Of a DNA stretch of 64,000 bases, positions 43,403 to 51,197 are shown in pieces. Where the stretch lies: contig NZ_JAOEFX010000011.1 in the NCBI RefSeq assembly GCF_025421775.1, positions 160,781-224,780 of the forward strand, written 5' to 3'. Numbering within the stretch: the stretch's first letter is position 1; each line of letters opens with the position of its first letter. The stretch is from Paenarthrobacter aurescens (lineage in GTDB: Bacteria > Actinomycetota > Actinomycetes > Actinomycetales > Micrococcaceae). Below the pieces are notes generated by a model, which was not told where the DNA came from, ran no database searches, and worked only from the letters and a program-made list of their open reading frames with translations. The position numbers were made by a program, and so were the translations under genes.

Positions 43403-44179
43403 ATGGCTGTAGCCGTACGCGTCATTCCCTGCCTGGACGTCGACGCCGGTCGCGTCGTCAAGGGGGTCAATTTCGAAGGCCTTCGCGATGCCGGTGATCC
43501 GGTGGAACTCGCGCATAGATATGACAATGGCGGGGCCGACGAACTCACGTTCCTCGACGTCACGGCGTCATCGGGCAACCGTGAAACCACATTCGACGTG
43601 GTCCGCCGCACCGCAGAAGAAGTGTTCATACCCCTGACCGTTGGCGGCGGCGTCCGTGGCGTGGCGGAGGTGGACAAGCTCCTGCGTTTCGGCGCGGACA
43701 AGGCATCCATCAACACCGCTGCCGTGGCGCGGCCCGACGTCATCGACGAAATCACCCGTCATTTCGGTTCTCAGGTGCTGGTGCTCTCCGTCGATGCGCG
43801 CCGGACCCGTGAAGGTGACGTCCCGACGTCGTCCGGTTTTGAAGTGACCACCCACGGTGGCCGGACCGGCACAGGAATCGACGCCATTGCCTGGGCCAAG
43901 GAAGCCGCAGACCGGGGTGTGGGAGAAATCCTGCTTAACTCGATCGACGCGGACGGCACCAAGGACGGCTTCGACCTCGAACTGATCCGCTTGGTCCGCG
44001 CTGCGGTAAACATTCCGATCATTGCCTCGGGTGGCGCTGGGGTGCCTGCGCACTTCCCGCCTGCCGTTGAAGCCGGCGCAGACGCTGTGCTGGCTGCCTC
44101 GGTATTCCACTTTGGACCTGACGACATGATCGCCCAGGTCAAGACCGCTATTCGCGGGGCCGGCTTCGAGGTCCGCTAG
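43403..44179 (+). CDS. hisF: Imidazole glycerol phosphate synthase, cyclase subunit
   Basis: Closes the imidazole ring with ammonia from HisH. 258 residues, TIM barrel: AVRVIPCLDVDAGRVVKGVN at the start with the catalytic Asp, TVGGGVRG near 80, ASGGAGVPAHF near 210 with the second phosphate site. hisH, hisA and hisB are elsewhere. It ends 8 bp before a 57-nt perfect hairpin. Confidence 0.97.
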   Translation: MAVAVRVIPCLDVDAGRVVKGVNFEGLRDAGDPVELAHRYDNGGADELTFLDVTASSGNRETTFDVVRRTAEEVFIPLTVGGGVRGVAEVDKLLRFGADKASINTAAVARPDVIDEITRHFGSQVLVLSVDARRTREGDVPTSSGFEVTTHGGRTGTGIDAIAWAKEAADRGVGEILLNSIDADGTKDGFDLELIRLVRAAVNIPIIASGGAGVPAHFPPAVEAGADAVLAASVFHFGPDDMIAQVKTAIRGAGFEVR

Positions 44180-44186
44180 TTTTTAT

Positions 44187-44243
44187 GGCTTGAACAACAA
44201 TGGAGGGTCACCTGCAAGGTGACCCTCCATTGTTGTTCAAGCC
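44187..44243. terminator. Perfect 27-bp hairpin between hisF and the converging TIGR03085 gene
   Basis: Two exactly complementary 27-nt arms, the left starting GGCTTGAACAACAATGGAGG, separated by the 3-nt loop GCA. Length and perfection exceed a usual terminator; T and A runs flank only weakly. It separates convergent genes and probably terminates both. Confidence 0.8.
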
Positions 44244-44252
44244 TGTTGGCGG

Positions 44253-44897
44253 TTAGAGGCCGATGTCCGCTGACTGCAAAAGCGCGACAGCGTCCGGCTG
44301 GCCTTCGAAAGTGACGAGTGCCTGGCTGGTACGGCCGTGCGCATGCATGAGCAATTCGCCCGGTTCGCCAACAATCGCGACCGAAACGGGGGCGCGCTTG
44401 GCGACATGCCGTGGCCCGGTGGGTCGTACCAGCACGATGCCGAGGTCCACGCCGCGGTACAGGAAGGCGGCCCGTTTGATGAGGTCGTCCCAGAGGGCAT
44501 CCGAGTATGCTTCATCGAGTGCCCGGGGCGCCCAACGGTCGCCGGCGCGGCGGACGTCCTCGGTGTGGACAAAGTACTCAATAAGGTTGGACGTCTCATC
44601 CAGGGCTTTGATCTTCAAGGGGGAGAGGGCCGGAGGGCCGGCGCGGAACGTCTTGATGAGGTCCGCGTAGGCGTCCGGGCTCTTGAGCTTGGCTGCAAGT
44701 TTGGAGGTGGCCTTTTCCGAGGCCTTGCCCAAACTGGGAATCAGAAGGCCCAAACCCACTGCAATCTTCCGTTCGCGCAGATACAAATGCGCAGCAAGAT
44801 CCCGGGTCAGCCACCCTTCGCAGAGCGTGGGGGAGTCAGGCCCGGCCGCCAGCAGGGTTTCGGCCAGTACTTCTCGGGAAGGATCGACGAAATGCAT
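44253..44897 (-). CDS. TIGR03085 family (DinB/mycothiol-type) metal-binding protein
   Basis: 214 residues from the ATG at 44897 (an in-frame start 18 nt upstream is possible). N-terminal HFVDPSREVLAETLLAAGPD then LCEGWLTRDLAAHLYLRERK near 27-46 carries the conserved His of the DinB-like four-helix bundle shared with mycothiol-dependent maleylpyruvate isomerases; LIEYFVHTEDVRRAGDRWAP near 115-134 has the second His pair. Actinobacteria-specific; likely a thiol-dependent enzyme, substrate unknown. Divergent from hisI with 89 bp between starts. Confidence 0.85.
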   Translation of the reverse strand: MHFVDPSREVLAETLLAAGPDSPTLCEGWLTRDLAAHLYLRERKIAVGLGLLIPSLGKASEKATSKLAAKLKSPDAYADLIKTFRAGPPALSPLKIKALDETSNLIEYFVHTEDVRRAGDRWAPRALDEAYSDALWDDLIKRAAFLYRGVDLGIVLVRPTGPRHVAKRAPVSVAIVGEPGELLMHAHGRTSQALVTFEGQPDAVALLQSADIGL

Positions 44898-44973
44898 CAC
44901 TTGTGAAACTAGCACGATCGGGGCGCTCTTGCGCAGTGGAACCGCCGCAGAATGCGGCTCCCGTCGAAGGCAC

Positions 44974-44979
44974 TAGACT
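44974..44979 (+). promoter_or_regulatory. -10 element giving a probably leaderless hisI mRNA
   Basis: TAGACT ends 7 bp before the hisI ATG, so transcription would start at or next to the ATG. There is no ribosome-binding site upstream. No clear -35. Confidence 0.4.
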
Positions 44980-44986
44980 TGATCTG

Positions 44987-45403
44987 ATGTCAGAGCAGTC
45001 CGCCCCCAGCCCAACTCCTGCCGCGGAGCCTTCCAGCGACCCTGCGGGTCCCTTGCCGCAGGAGATCGCCAGTGCCCTCAAACGTGATGCGTCCGGCTTG
45101 GTAGCCGCCATTGTGCAGCAGCACGACACCAATGAGGTCCTCATGCTCGGCTGGATGGATGACGAGGCTCTCCACCGCACTATGACGTCCGGTCGCGTGA
45201 CGTTCTATTCGCGCTCCCGCCAGGAGTACTGGCGCAAGGGCGACACCTCCGGACACGTACAGTTCGTGAAGTCTGTCGCCCTTGACTGCGACGGCGACGC
45301 CCTCCTGATCCGTGTGGACCAGGTCGGCGCGGCCTGCCACACCGGAACCCGCACCTGCTTCGACGGGCGCGACTTCACAGTCGTTACGGGCAACCGCGAC
45401 TAA
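44987..45403 (+). CDS. hisI: Phosphoribosyl-AMP cyclohydrolase
   Basis: Third histidine step. 138 residues from the ATG at 44987; the open frame extends upstream, but that part does not look like protein and the -10 sequence leaves no room for a longer leader. Core begins near residue 33 (LPQEIASALKRDASGLVAAI), with VLMLGWMDDEALHRTMTSGR near 60 and the zinc-binding DCDGDALLIRVDQVGAACHT near 101-120. Monofunctional (hisE is a separate gene). The first ~25 residues are a Pro/Ser/Ala-rich extension. trpE follows 58 bp downstream. Confidence 0.94.
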   Translation: MSEQSAPSPTPAAEPSSDPAGPLPQEIASALKRDASGLVAAIVQQHDTNEVLMLGWMDDEALHRTMTSGRVTFYSRSRQEYWRKGDTSGHVQFVKSVALDCDGDALLIRVDQVGAACHTGTRTCFDGRDFTVVTGNRD

Positions 45404-45461
45404 GGCACCCCCTACTTTCCACTGACGCACCACCTCAGACCATAAGGCGGAGAACATAGCA

Positions 45462-47042
45462 ATGCAGGACCTTGGAATCATTAGCCCGGGCCTGGAAGAG
45501 TTCCGCGAACTCGCCGTCCACAGCCGTGTCATCCCTGTCCGACTCAAGGTCCTGGCGGACGCCGAGACCCCCATCGGCCTGTACCGGAAGCTCGCCAAGG
45601 GACAGCCCGGAACGTTCCTCTTGGAATCCGCAGCGGTGGGGGGAGCCTGGTCTCGCTACTCCTTCATTGGTTCCAAGTCGCGGGCCACTCTGACTACCAA
45701 AGACGGCCAGGCCCATTGGATCGGCGAGCCACCCGTTGGCGTGCCAGTCTCCGGCAACCCCGTGGAAGCAGTGCGCGATACCATTGCCGCCCTGCAAACC
45801 GACCGCTTTGAAGGACTGCCGCCGTTCACTTCAGGACTGGTTGGCTTCCTCGGCTGGGAAGCCGTGCGCCACTGGGAACGGCTGACGTCCCCGCCCGAGG
45901 ATGACCTGCAGCTGCCCGAGATGGCACTGAACCTGGTCACCGACATGGCAGTACATGACAACGTGGATGGAACCGTCCTCCTCATCGCCAACGCCATCAA
46001 CTTTGATGACAGTACAGAGCGGGTGGATGACGCCTGGCATGACGCCGTTGCCCGGGTAAAGGCCCTGCTGGATCAGATCAGCACACCTGTTGCCCAGCCG
46101 GTCTCGGTCTTGGAAACCGCAGCACTGGACTTCGCGTCCAGCGTGCAGGAGCGGTGGGACGAGGCCAAGTACCTGGAAGCCATTGACCGCGGCAAGGAAG
46201 CCATTGTTGACGGCGAAGTCTTCCAGGTGGTGATTTCCCGGCGATTCGAAATGGAGTGCGCTGCTGATCCCCTGGATGTCTACCGCGTCCTGCGCAATAC
46301 CAATCCGAGCCCGTACATGTATCTCTTCAGCCTTGAGGATGCGGACGGCCGCGAGTACTCGATCGTGGGTTCGTCACCGGAAGCTTTGGTTACGGTGACC
46401 GGGGAGGAAGTCATTACCCACCCCATCGCCGGTTCCCGCCCACGGGGGAAGACCGTTGAGGCCGACAAAGCCCTCGCCACGGAACTGCTGGCCGACCAGA
46501 AGGAACGGGCCGAGCACCTGATGCTGGTGGACCTCTCGCGCAACGACCTTTCCAAGGTGTGTGTGGCAGGCACCGTGGACGTTACCCAGTTCATGGAAGT
46601 TGAGCGGTTCAGCCACATCATGCACCTCGTGTCCACCGTGGTGGGGGAGCTTGCGCCCCATGCCAAGGCGTACGACGTCCTCAAGGCAACGTTCCCGGCA
46701 GGGACCCTGTCCGGAGCGCCAAAGCCCCGCGCGCTTCGCCTGCTGGATGAACTCGAACCCCACCGGCGCGGGATCTACGGTGGCGTGGTTGGCTACCTCG
46801 ACTTTGCAGGCGACATGGACATGGCCATCGCCATCCGCTCCGCCCTGCTCCGTGAGGGCCGCGCCTATGTGCAGGCCGGCGGTGGAATCGTGGCAGATTC
46901 GCACAAGCCTTCAGAGGCGTTGGAGACCGTGAACAAGGCCGCGGCGCCCCTGCGGGCCGTGCACACAGCAGGTTCGCTGCAGAACATTTCCGCTGAAACG
47001 GTGCGGAAGGCCGAAGTTCTCGACGACGGGACGTCCGCCTGA
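45462..47042 (+). CDS. trpE: Anthranilate synthase component I
   Basis: First committed tryptophan step. 526 residues. N-terminal feedback-site LLESAAVGGAWSRYSFIG near 49-66; chorismate-binding domain with DGEVFQVVISRRFEMEC near 248, GSSPEALVTV near 303, HPIAGSRPRGKTVEADKALA near 319, MLVDLSRNDLSKV near 352, and GTLSGAPKPRALRLLDELEP near 414. Component II (trpG) is not here. No Trp-rich leader peptide in the 58-bp gap after hisI, so no classical attenuator. Overlaps the next gene by one base (TGATG). Confidence 0.97.
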   Translation: MQDLGIISPGLEEFRELAVHSRVIPVRLKVLADAETPIGLYRKLAKGQPGTFLLESAAVGGAWSRYSFIGSKSRATLTTKDGQAHWIGEPPVGVPVSGNPVEAVRDTIAALQTDRFEGLPPFTSGLVGFLGWEAVRHWERLTSPPEDDLQLPEMALNLVTDMAVHDNVDGTVLLIANAINFDDSTERVDDAWHDAVARVKALLDQISTPVAQPVSVLETAALDFASSVQERWDEAKYLEAIDRGKEAIVDGEVFQVVISRRFEMECAADPLDVYRVLRNTNPSPYMYLFSLEDADGREYSIVGSSPEALVTVTGEEVITHPIAGSRPRGKTVEADKALATELLADQKERAEHLMLVDLSRNDLSKVCVAGTVDVTQFMEVERFSHIMHLVSTVVGELAPHAKAYDVLKATFPAGTLSGAPKPRALRLLDELEPHRRGIYGGVVGYLDFAGDMDMAIAIRSALLREGRAYVQAGGGIVADSHKPSEALETVNKAAAPLRAVHTAGSLQNISAETVRKAEVLDDGTSA

Positions 47043-47647
47043 TGAGCATGGCATCCCCACTGCCCCCTGTCCGCAAGCCTCCGCGTTGGGCCCGCAAATC
47101 CACGCTGGTCCTTGCCACCGTAATCCTGGCGCTGGCAGTCTTCGGGGCTACGACACAGACCTGGATCGAGGTGCAGTTGGACCCCACCGGGGCGTCCAAC
47201 AGCGACCTCCATGTCCAAGGGAGCAAAGCGGCCACCGCGGTAACGGCGTTGGCCGTTGTCGCTTTGGCGGGCGGGCTGGCAGCGTCCATTGCCGGGAAGA
47301 TCGCCCGCTGGATCATCGCGGCCCTCGTCGTGTTGTCCGCTGCGGGGATCATCATGGCCGCCATCACGGTTCTGTTGGACCCACTGGGTGCCGCGCAGGG
47401 GTCCATTGCTGCTGCCACGGGTGTTTCCGGCGGGCAGGCCAACGCAACCGCAACCGCGTTCCCGATCGTGGCCATCGTTGCAGGCTCCCTCCTTGCTGTC
47501 TGCGCCGTCGTCTTGCCCGTGGCCGGGCGGCACTGGGCGTCGCGAACCAAGTACGACGCCGGAAGACGGGGCAAGCAAAGCGGCAACGGGCCCGTGGACG
47601 AGATCGACAGCTGGGACAGCCTGACACGCGGGGAAGACCCCACGTAA
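47042..47647 (+). CDS. Tryptophan-operon-associated membrane protein (TIGR02234 family)
   Basis: 201 residues, four hydrophobic segments: ALAVFGATTQTWIEV region near 20-45, AVTALAVVALAGGLAASIAG near 62-82, IAALVVLSAAGIIMAAITVL near 88-108, and IVAIVAGSLLAVCAVVLPVA near 142-162. An acidic/charged C-terminal tail is cytosolic. Family of unknown function found inside actinobacterial trp operons between trpE and trpC; its start overlaps trpE by one base, so it is made with it. A transport or complex-scaffold role is guesswork. Confidence 0.88.
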   Translation: MSMASPLPPVRKPPRWARKSTLVLATVILALAVFGATTQTWIEVQLDPTGASNSDLHVQGSKAATAVTALAVVALAGGLAASIAGKIARWIIAALVVLSAAGIIMAAITVLLDPLGAAQGSIAAATGVSGGQANATATAFPIVAIVAGSLLAVCAVVLPVAGRHWASRTKYDAGRRGKQSGNGPVDEIDSWDSLTRGEDPT

Positions 47648-47779
47648 GCAGCCGTATCGGGCTTTCGGGCGGGTCAAGCGCAACAAAAGCGCCGACGCCG
47701 GTCCTGACGTCGGACGATGTCCCGGCCGCCGTCAATAAATGGCAGAATGTAAGCAGTATTCATCCTGAGGAGATTTCAC

Positions 47780-48052
47780 ATGAGCAAAACCACAGTGTCC
47801 GCAAACCAAGCTCAATCCACCATGGCAAGCCACGCTGATGCCATTGGTCACGGAAACAGCCCGGCTGCATGGACCTGCGTACTTGTGATGCTGGTCGGTG
47901 CCCTGATTTCCTCCATCGCCTTCGTGATCGCCAGCACTCCGATCTTCGTTGGTGGCTTGGTCGTCATGGTCATCGGCCTCATCGTGGGCGGCGTCATGCG
48001 CAAGGCGGGCTACGGAGTAGGCGGCAGCAAGCTGCAGAACAACGGCCACTAA
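47780..48052 (+). CDS. HGxxPAAW family small membrane protein
   Basis: 90 residues with a GAGGAG site 8 nt before the ATG. The name-giving motif is HGNSPAAW near residues 24-31, followed by two hydrophobic segments (VLMLVGALISSIAFVIAS and VGGLVVMVIGLIVGGVMR) and a Gly-rich tail. Conserved in actinobacteria near trpC; function unknown. trpC begins 2 bp after its stop, so the pair is coupled. The 132-bp gap before it contains a 6-bp-stem hairpin (47692-47713), no gene. Confidence 0.88.
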   Translation: MSKTTVSANQAQSTMASHADAIGHGNSPAAWTCVLVMLVGALISSIAFVIASTPIFVGGLVVMVIGLIVGGVMRKAGYGVGGSKLQNNGH

Positions 48053-48054
48053 TC

Positions 48055-48873
48055 GTGACCGTTCTTGATGACATCATCGTTGGCGTCAAGGAGGAGATGG
48101 AGGCGCGTAGCCGCCTCGTATCCCTCGCGGAGCTGAAGGACCGCGCCGCAAGTGCTGCTCCGGCCCGTGATGCGTGGGCAGCCCTGGGCGGTCCCTCATC
48201 CAGCCGCAACGATCTCAAGGTCATCGCAGAGATCAAGCGCCGCAGCCCGTCGAAGGGCGACCTCGCACCTATCGCGGATCCAGCGTCGCTAGCAGTCCAG
48301 TACGCCGACGGCGGAGCTTCCGTCATCAGCGTGCTGACCGAACAGCGCCGTTTCGGCGGTTCGCTGGCTGACCTCGATGCCGTGCGTGCCGCCGTCGAGA
48401 CGCCGTTGCTCCGCAAGGACTTCACGGTGGACGAGTACCAGATTTGGGAGGCCCGTGCGCACGGTGCCGACCTCATCCTCCTTATTGTCGCGGCACTGTC
48501 TGACGCGGAGCTTGTCGAATTCAGTGCGCTGAGCCACGAGCTCGGCATGAACGTGCTGGTTGAGACGCACACCGAGGAAGAAATTGAGCGCGCTGTTGCG
48601 GCGCAGGCAAAGATCATCGGCATCAATGTCCGCAACCTCAAGACGCTCGACGTCGACCGCTCGGTTTTCGGGTCACTGGCCGGACTGATTCCGGCTGAGG
48701 CCGTCATCGTGGCGGAATCGGGCGTCAGGGGAGCCGACGACGTATCGCATTACGCAGCGGGTGGTGCCAACGCCATCCTGGTAGGGGAGGCGCTGGTCAG
48801 CGACTCCACTCCGCGCGAACGAATCACCGAATTCAAGGCAGCTGGAGCTGCCGCCATCGCCGTCAGGAACTGA
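48055..48873 (+). CDS. trpC: Indole-3-glycerol phosphate synthase
   Basis: 272 residues from the GTG at 48055 (VTVLDDIIVGVKEEMEARSR); longer frames read through the previous gene. TIM barrel with EIKRRSPSKGDLAPIADPAS near 57-76, LLRKDFTVDEYQIWEARAHG near 117-136, IGINVRNLKTLDVDRS near 188, and VAESGVRGADDV near 218. Monofunctional; trpF is not fused or present. Start 2 bp after the HGxxPAAW stop. Confidence 0.96.
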   Translation: MTVLDDIIVGVKEEMEARSRLVSLAELKDRAASAAPARDAWAALGGPSSSRNDLKVIAEIKRRSPSKGDLAPIADPASLAVQYADGGASVISVLTEQRRFGGSLADLDAVRAAVETPLLRKDFTVDEYQIWEARAHGADLILLIVAALSDAELVEFSALSHELGMNVLVETHTEEEIERAVAAQAKIIGINVRNLKTLDVDRSVFGSLAGLIPAEAVIVAESGVRGADDVSHYAAGGANAILVGEALVSDSTPRERITEFKAAGAAAIAVRN

Positions 48874-48902
48874 GGCAGTAACTGAATCACGGCGAACAGT
48901 CG

Positions 48903-48937
48903 CAAGGCAGCCCGGGCTTAGGCCTGCGGCTGCCTTG
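48903..48937 (+). promoter_or_regulatory. Hairpin between trpC and trpB
   Basis: 10-bp perfect stem CAAGGCAGCC / GGCTGCCTTG with a 15-nt loop in a 114-bp gap, 30 bp after trpC. No T run; it may be a partial terminator or processing site that sets the trpBA level. Confidence 0.45.
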
Positions 48938-48987
48938 TGGCAAGTGGAACTACCCAATGAACTAACTGGAACAGGACGGTGAGACTG

Positions 48988-50364
48988 ATGGTCGACGCGC
49001 CAACAGCCGGCTCAGAAGAGAATGCGGCTGACGCATTCCTGCAAGGTGGCCCTTCGCTGCGCAACGCCTCAGGGCCCTACTTCGGCAACTATGGCGGACG
49101 CTGGATGCCCGAATCCCTCATCGCCGCCCTTGACGAAGTCCAGGACACGTTTGAGAAAGCCAAGGCTGACCCCGAGTTCATCGCGCAGCTGAAGGACCTC
49201 AACAAGAACTACTCCGGCAGGCCTTCCCTGCTCACCGAAGCCAAGCGCTTCTCCGAGCACGCTGGCGGAGCACGCATCTTCCTCAAGCGCGAGGACCTTA
49301 ACCACACCGGGTCCCACAAGATCAACAACGTCCTGGGCCAGGCACTCCTTGCCAAGCGCATGGGCAAGACCCGCGTCATCGCAGAGACCGGCGCTGGACA
49401 GCACGGCGTTGCAAGCGCCACCGCCGCAGCGCTGTTGGGACTCGAGTGCGTGGTGTACATGGGTGCCGAGGATTGCCGGCGCCAGGCTTTGAACGTTGCC
49501 CGCATGCAGCTGCTCGGTGCAACTGTTGTGCCCGTAACCAACGGGTCCCAGACGCTGAAGGATGCCATCAACGATGCCCTGCGCGACTGGGTTTCGAACG
49601 TGGAGCACACCCACTACCTTCTGGGTACCGCAGCTGGAGCACACCCGTTCCCTGCCATGGTCCGCTATTTCCACGAAGTCATCGGCGAAGAAGCCCGCAG
49701 CCAGATCCTGGAGCAGACCGGCAAACTCCCCGACGCAATTGCCGCATGTATCGGTGGCGGCTCCAACGCGATCGGATTGTTCCACGCTTTCCTTGACGAC
49801 GCATCCGTGAAGATCTATGGCTTTGAAGCCGGCGGAGAAGGCGTCGAAACCGGCCGCCACGCTGCCGCCATCTCCCTGGGCCGTCCCGGCGTCCTCCACG
49901 GCGCACGGTCCTACCTCATGCAGGACGAAGACGGACAGACCATCGAGTCGCACTCCATCTCGGCGGGCCTGGACTACCCCAGCGTGGGTCCGGAGCACTC
50001 GTACTTGGCCGACATTGGGCGCGTCACGTACGAGGCCGTCACCGACACCGAAGCCATGGACGCGTTCAGCCTCCTCTGCCGGACCGAAGGCATCATCCCC
50101 GCGATCGAGTCTTCCCACGCTTTGGCCGGAGCCATCAAGATCGGCAAACGGCTCACCGAGGGCAAGGAAACTCCTTCCGAGGTCACTGTGATTGTCAACT
50201 TGTCCGGACGTGGAGACAAGGATGTGGAGACTGCCGCAGCCTGGTTCAACATGTTGGACGAGGAAGGTCACGTGAAGGGCACTACGCTGTCCACTCGAAA
50301 GCCCAAAGGGCCGGCAGAACGCGTGTCCGAAGCAGCCATGGATGTCAACGAGGACCAGAACTGA
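48988..50364 (+). CDS. trpB: Tryptophan synthase beta subunit
   Basis: Condenses indole with serine, PLP dependent. 458 residues from the ATG at 48988, preferred because GGTGA lies 5 nt upstream; a GTG 9 nt earlier is an alternative. GPYFGNYGGRWMPESLIAAL near 29-48, the PLP lysine in KREDLNHTGSHKINNVLGQA near 97-116, ETGAGQHGVASATAAALLGL near 133, and GGGSNAIG near 255. The C-terminal ~30 residues extend past the domain. Overlaps trpA by one base. Confidence 0.97.
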   Translation: MVDAPTAGSEENAADAFLQGGPSLRNASGPYFGNYGGRWMPESLIAALDEVQDTFEKAKADPEFIAQLKDLNKNYSGRPSLLTEAKRFSEHAGGARIFLKREDLNHTGSHKINNVLGQALLAKRMGKTRVIAETGAGQHGVASATAAALLGLECVVYMGAEDCRRQALNVARMQLLGATVVPVTNGSQTLKDAINDALRDWVSNVEHTHYLLGTAAGAHPFPAMVRYFHEVIGEEARSQILEQTGKLPDAIAACIGGGSNAIGLFHAFLDDASVKIYGFEAGGEGVETGRHAAAISLGRPGVLHGARSYLMQDEDGQTIESHSISAGLDYPSVGPEHSYLADIGRVTYEAVTDTEAMDAFSLLCRTEGIIPAIESSHALAGAIKIGKRLTEGKETPSEVTVIVNLSGRGDKDVETAAAWFNMLDEEGHVKGTTLSTRKPKGPAERVSEAAMDVNEDQN

Positions 50365-51176
50365 TGACTGAAGAATTCGCCAGCAAATCCGCTGCCGCCA
50401 TTGACCGGGCCAAGTCTGACGGCCGTGCTGCCTTGGTGGGCTACTTGCCGGCCGGCTACCCGACCGTCCAGGAGAGCATCGAGGCGGGCATTGCCCTTGC
50501 CCGCAATGGCGCCGACCTCATCGAGATCGGCATCCCGTACTCCGATCCCGTGATGGACGGCCCGGTCATCCAGGCCGCCACCACCGAGGCGATCGCCAAC
50601 GGATTCAGGGTCAGCAATGTTTTTGACGTTGTTGCCGGCATCACCGCCGCTACGGATGCGGCCGTGCTGGTCATGACCTACTGGAACCCCGTCATGCGCA
50701 TGGGCGTTGACGAGTTCTCCCGTCGCTTGGCCGAAGCCGGGGGAGCGGGACTCATCACCCCCGACTTGGTCCCTGACGAGGCTCATGAGTGGCTTGAAGC
50801 CTCGGACAAGTACGGATTGGACCGGGTCTTCCTCGTGGCGCCTTCCTCCACTCCGGAACGCCTCGACATGACCGTCAAAGCCAGCCGTGGATTTGTCTAC
50901 GCGGTCTCGATCATGGGTGTCACCGGAACCCGGACTTCCGTCAGCAGCAGTGCGGAAGACGTCGTCGCGCGCGCCCATGCGGCCGGTGCCGAGCGTGTGT
51001 GCGTCGGTTTGGGCGTATCCAACCCGGATCATGTTCGCGAAATTGCCGCCTACGCCGATGGCGTGATCGTGGGCACCGCCCTGGTGGCAGCGCTCCGCGA
51101 CGGCGGCGTGGACGCCGTCGGGCAACTCACCAAGAACCTCAGCGCCGGCTTGGGCCGCGCCGCTGCAGAAGCCTAA
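50364..51176 (+). CDS. trpA: Tryptophan synthase alpha subunit
   Basis: Cleaves indole-3-glycerol phosphate to indole for channelling to TrpB. 270 residues. VGYLPAGYPTVQESIEA near 23-39, the catalytic Glu and Asp in LIEIGIPYSDPVMDGPVIQA near 53-72, MTYWNPVMRMGVDEFSRRLA near 104-123, and GLGVSNPDHVREIAAYADGV near 214-233. Starts on the last base of trpB (TGATG), so the subunits are produced together. lgt follows 21 bp downstream. Confidence 0.97.
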   Translation: MTEEFASKSAAAIDRAKSDGRAALVGYLPAGYPTVQESIEAGIALARNGADLIEIGIPYSDPVMDGPVIQAATTEAIANGFRVSNVFDVVAGITAATDAAVLVMTYWNPVMRMGVDEFSRRLAEAGGAGLITPDLVPDEAHEWLEASDKYGLDRVFLVAPSSTPERLDMTVKASRGFVYAVSIMGVTGTRTSVSSSAEDVVARAHAAGAERVCVGLGVSNPDHVREIAAYADGVIVGTALVAALRDGGVDAVGQLTKNLSAGLGRAAAEA

Positions 51177-51197
51177 GAAAAAGGAAACAGCGAGCGA

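Noticed and set aside
45404..45461. Trp leader peptide/attenuator before trpE
   Set aside because: Only 58 bp after hisI, no Trp-codon-rich ORF and no terminator/antiterminator pair.
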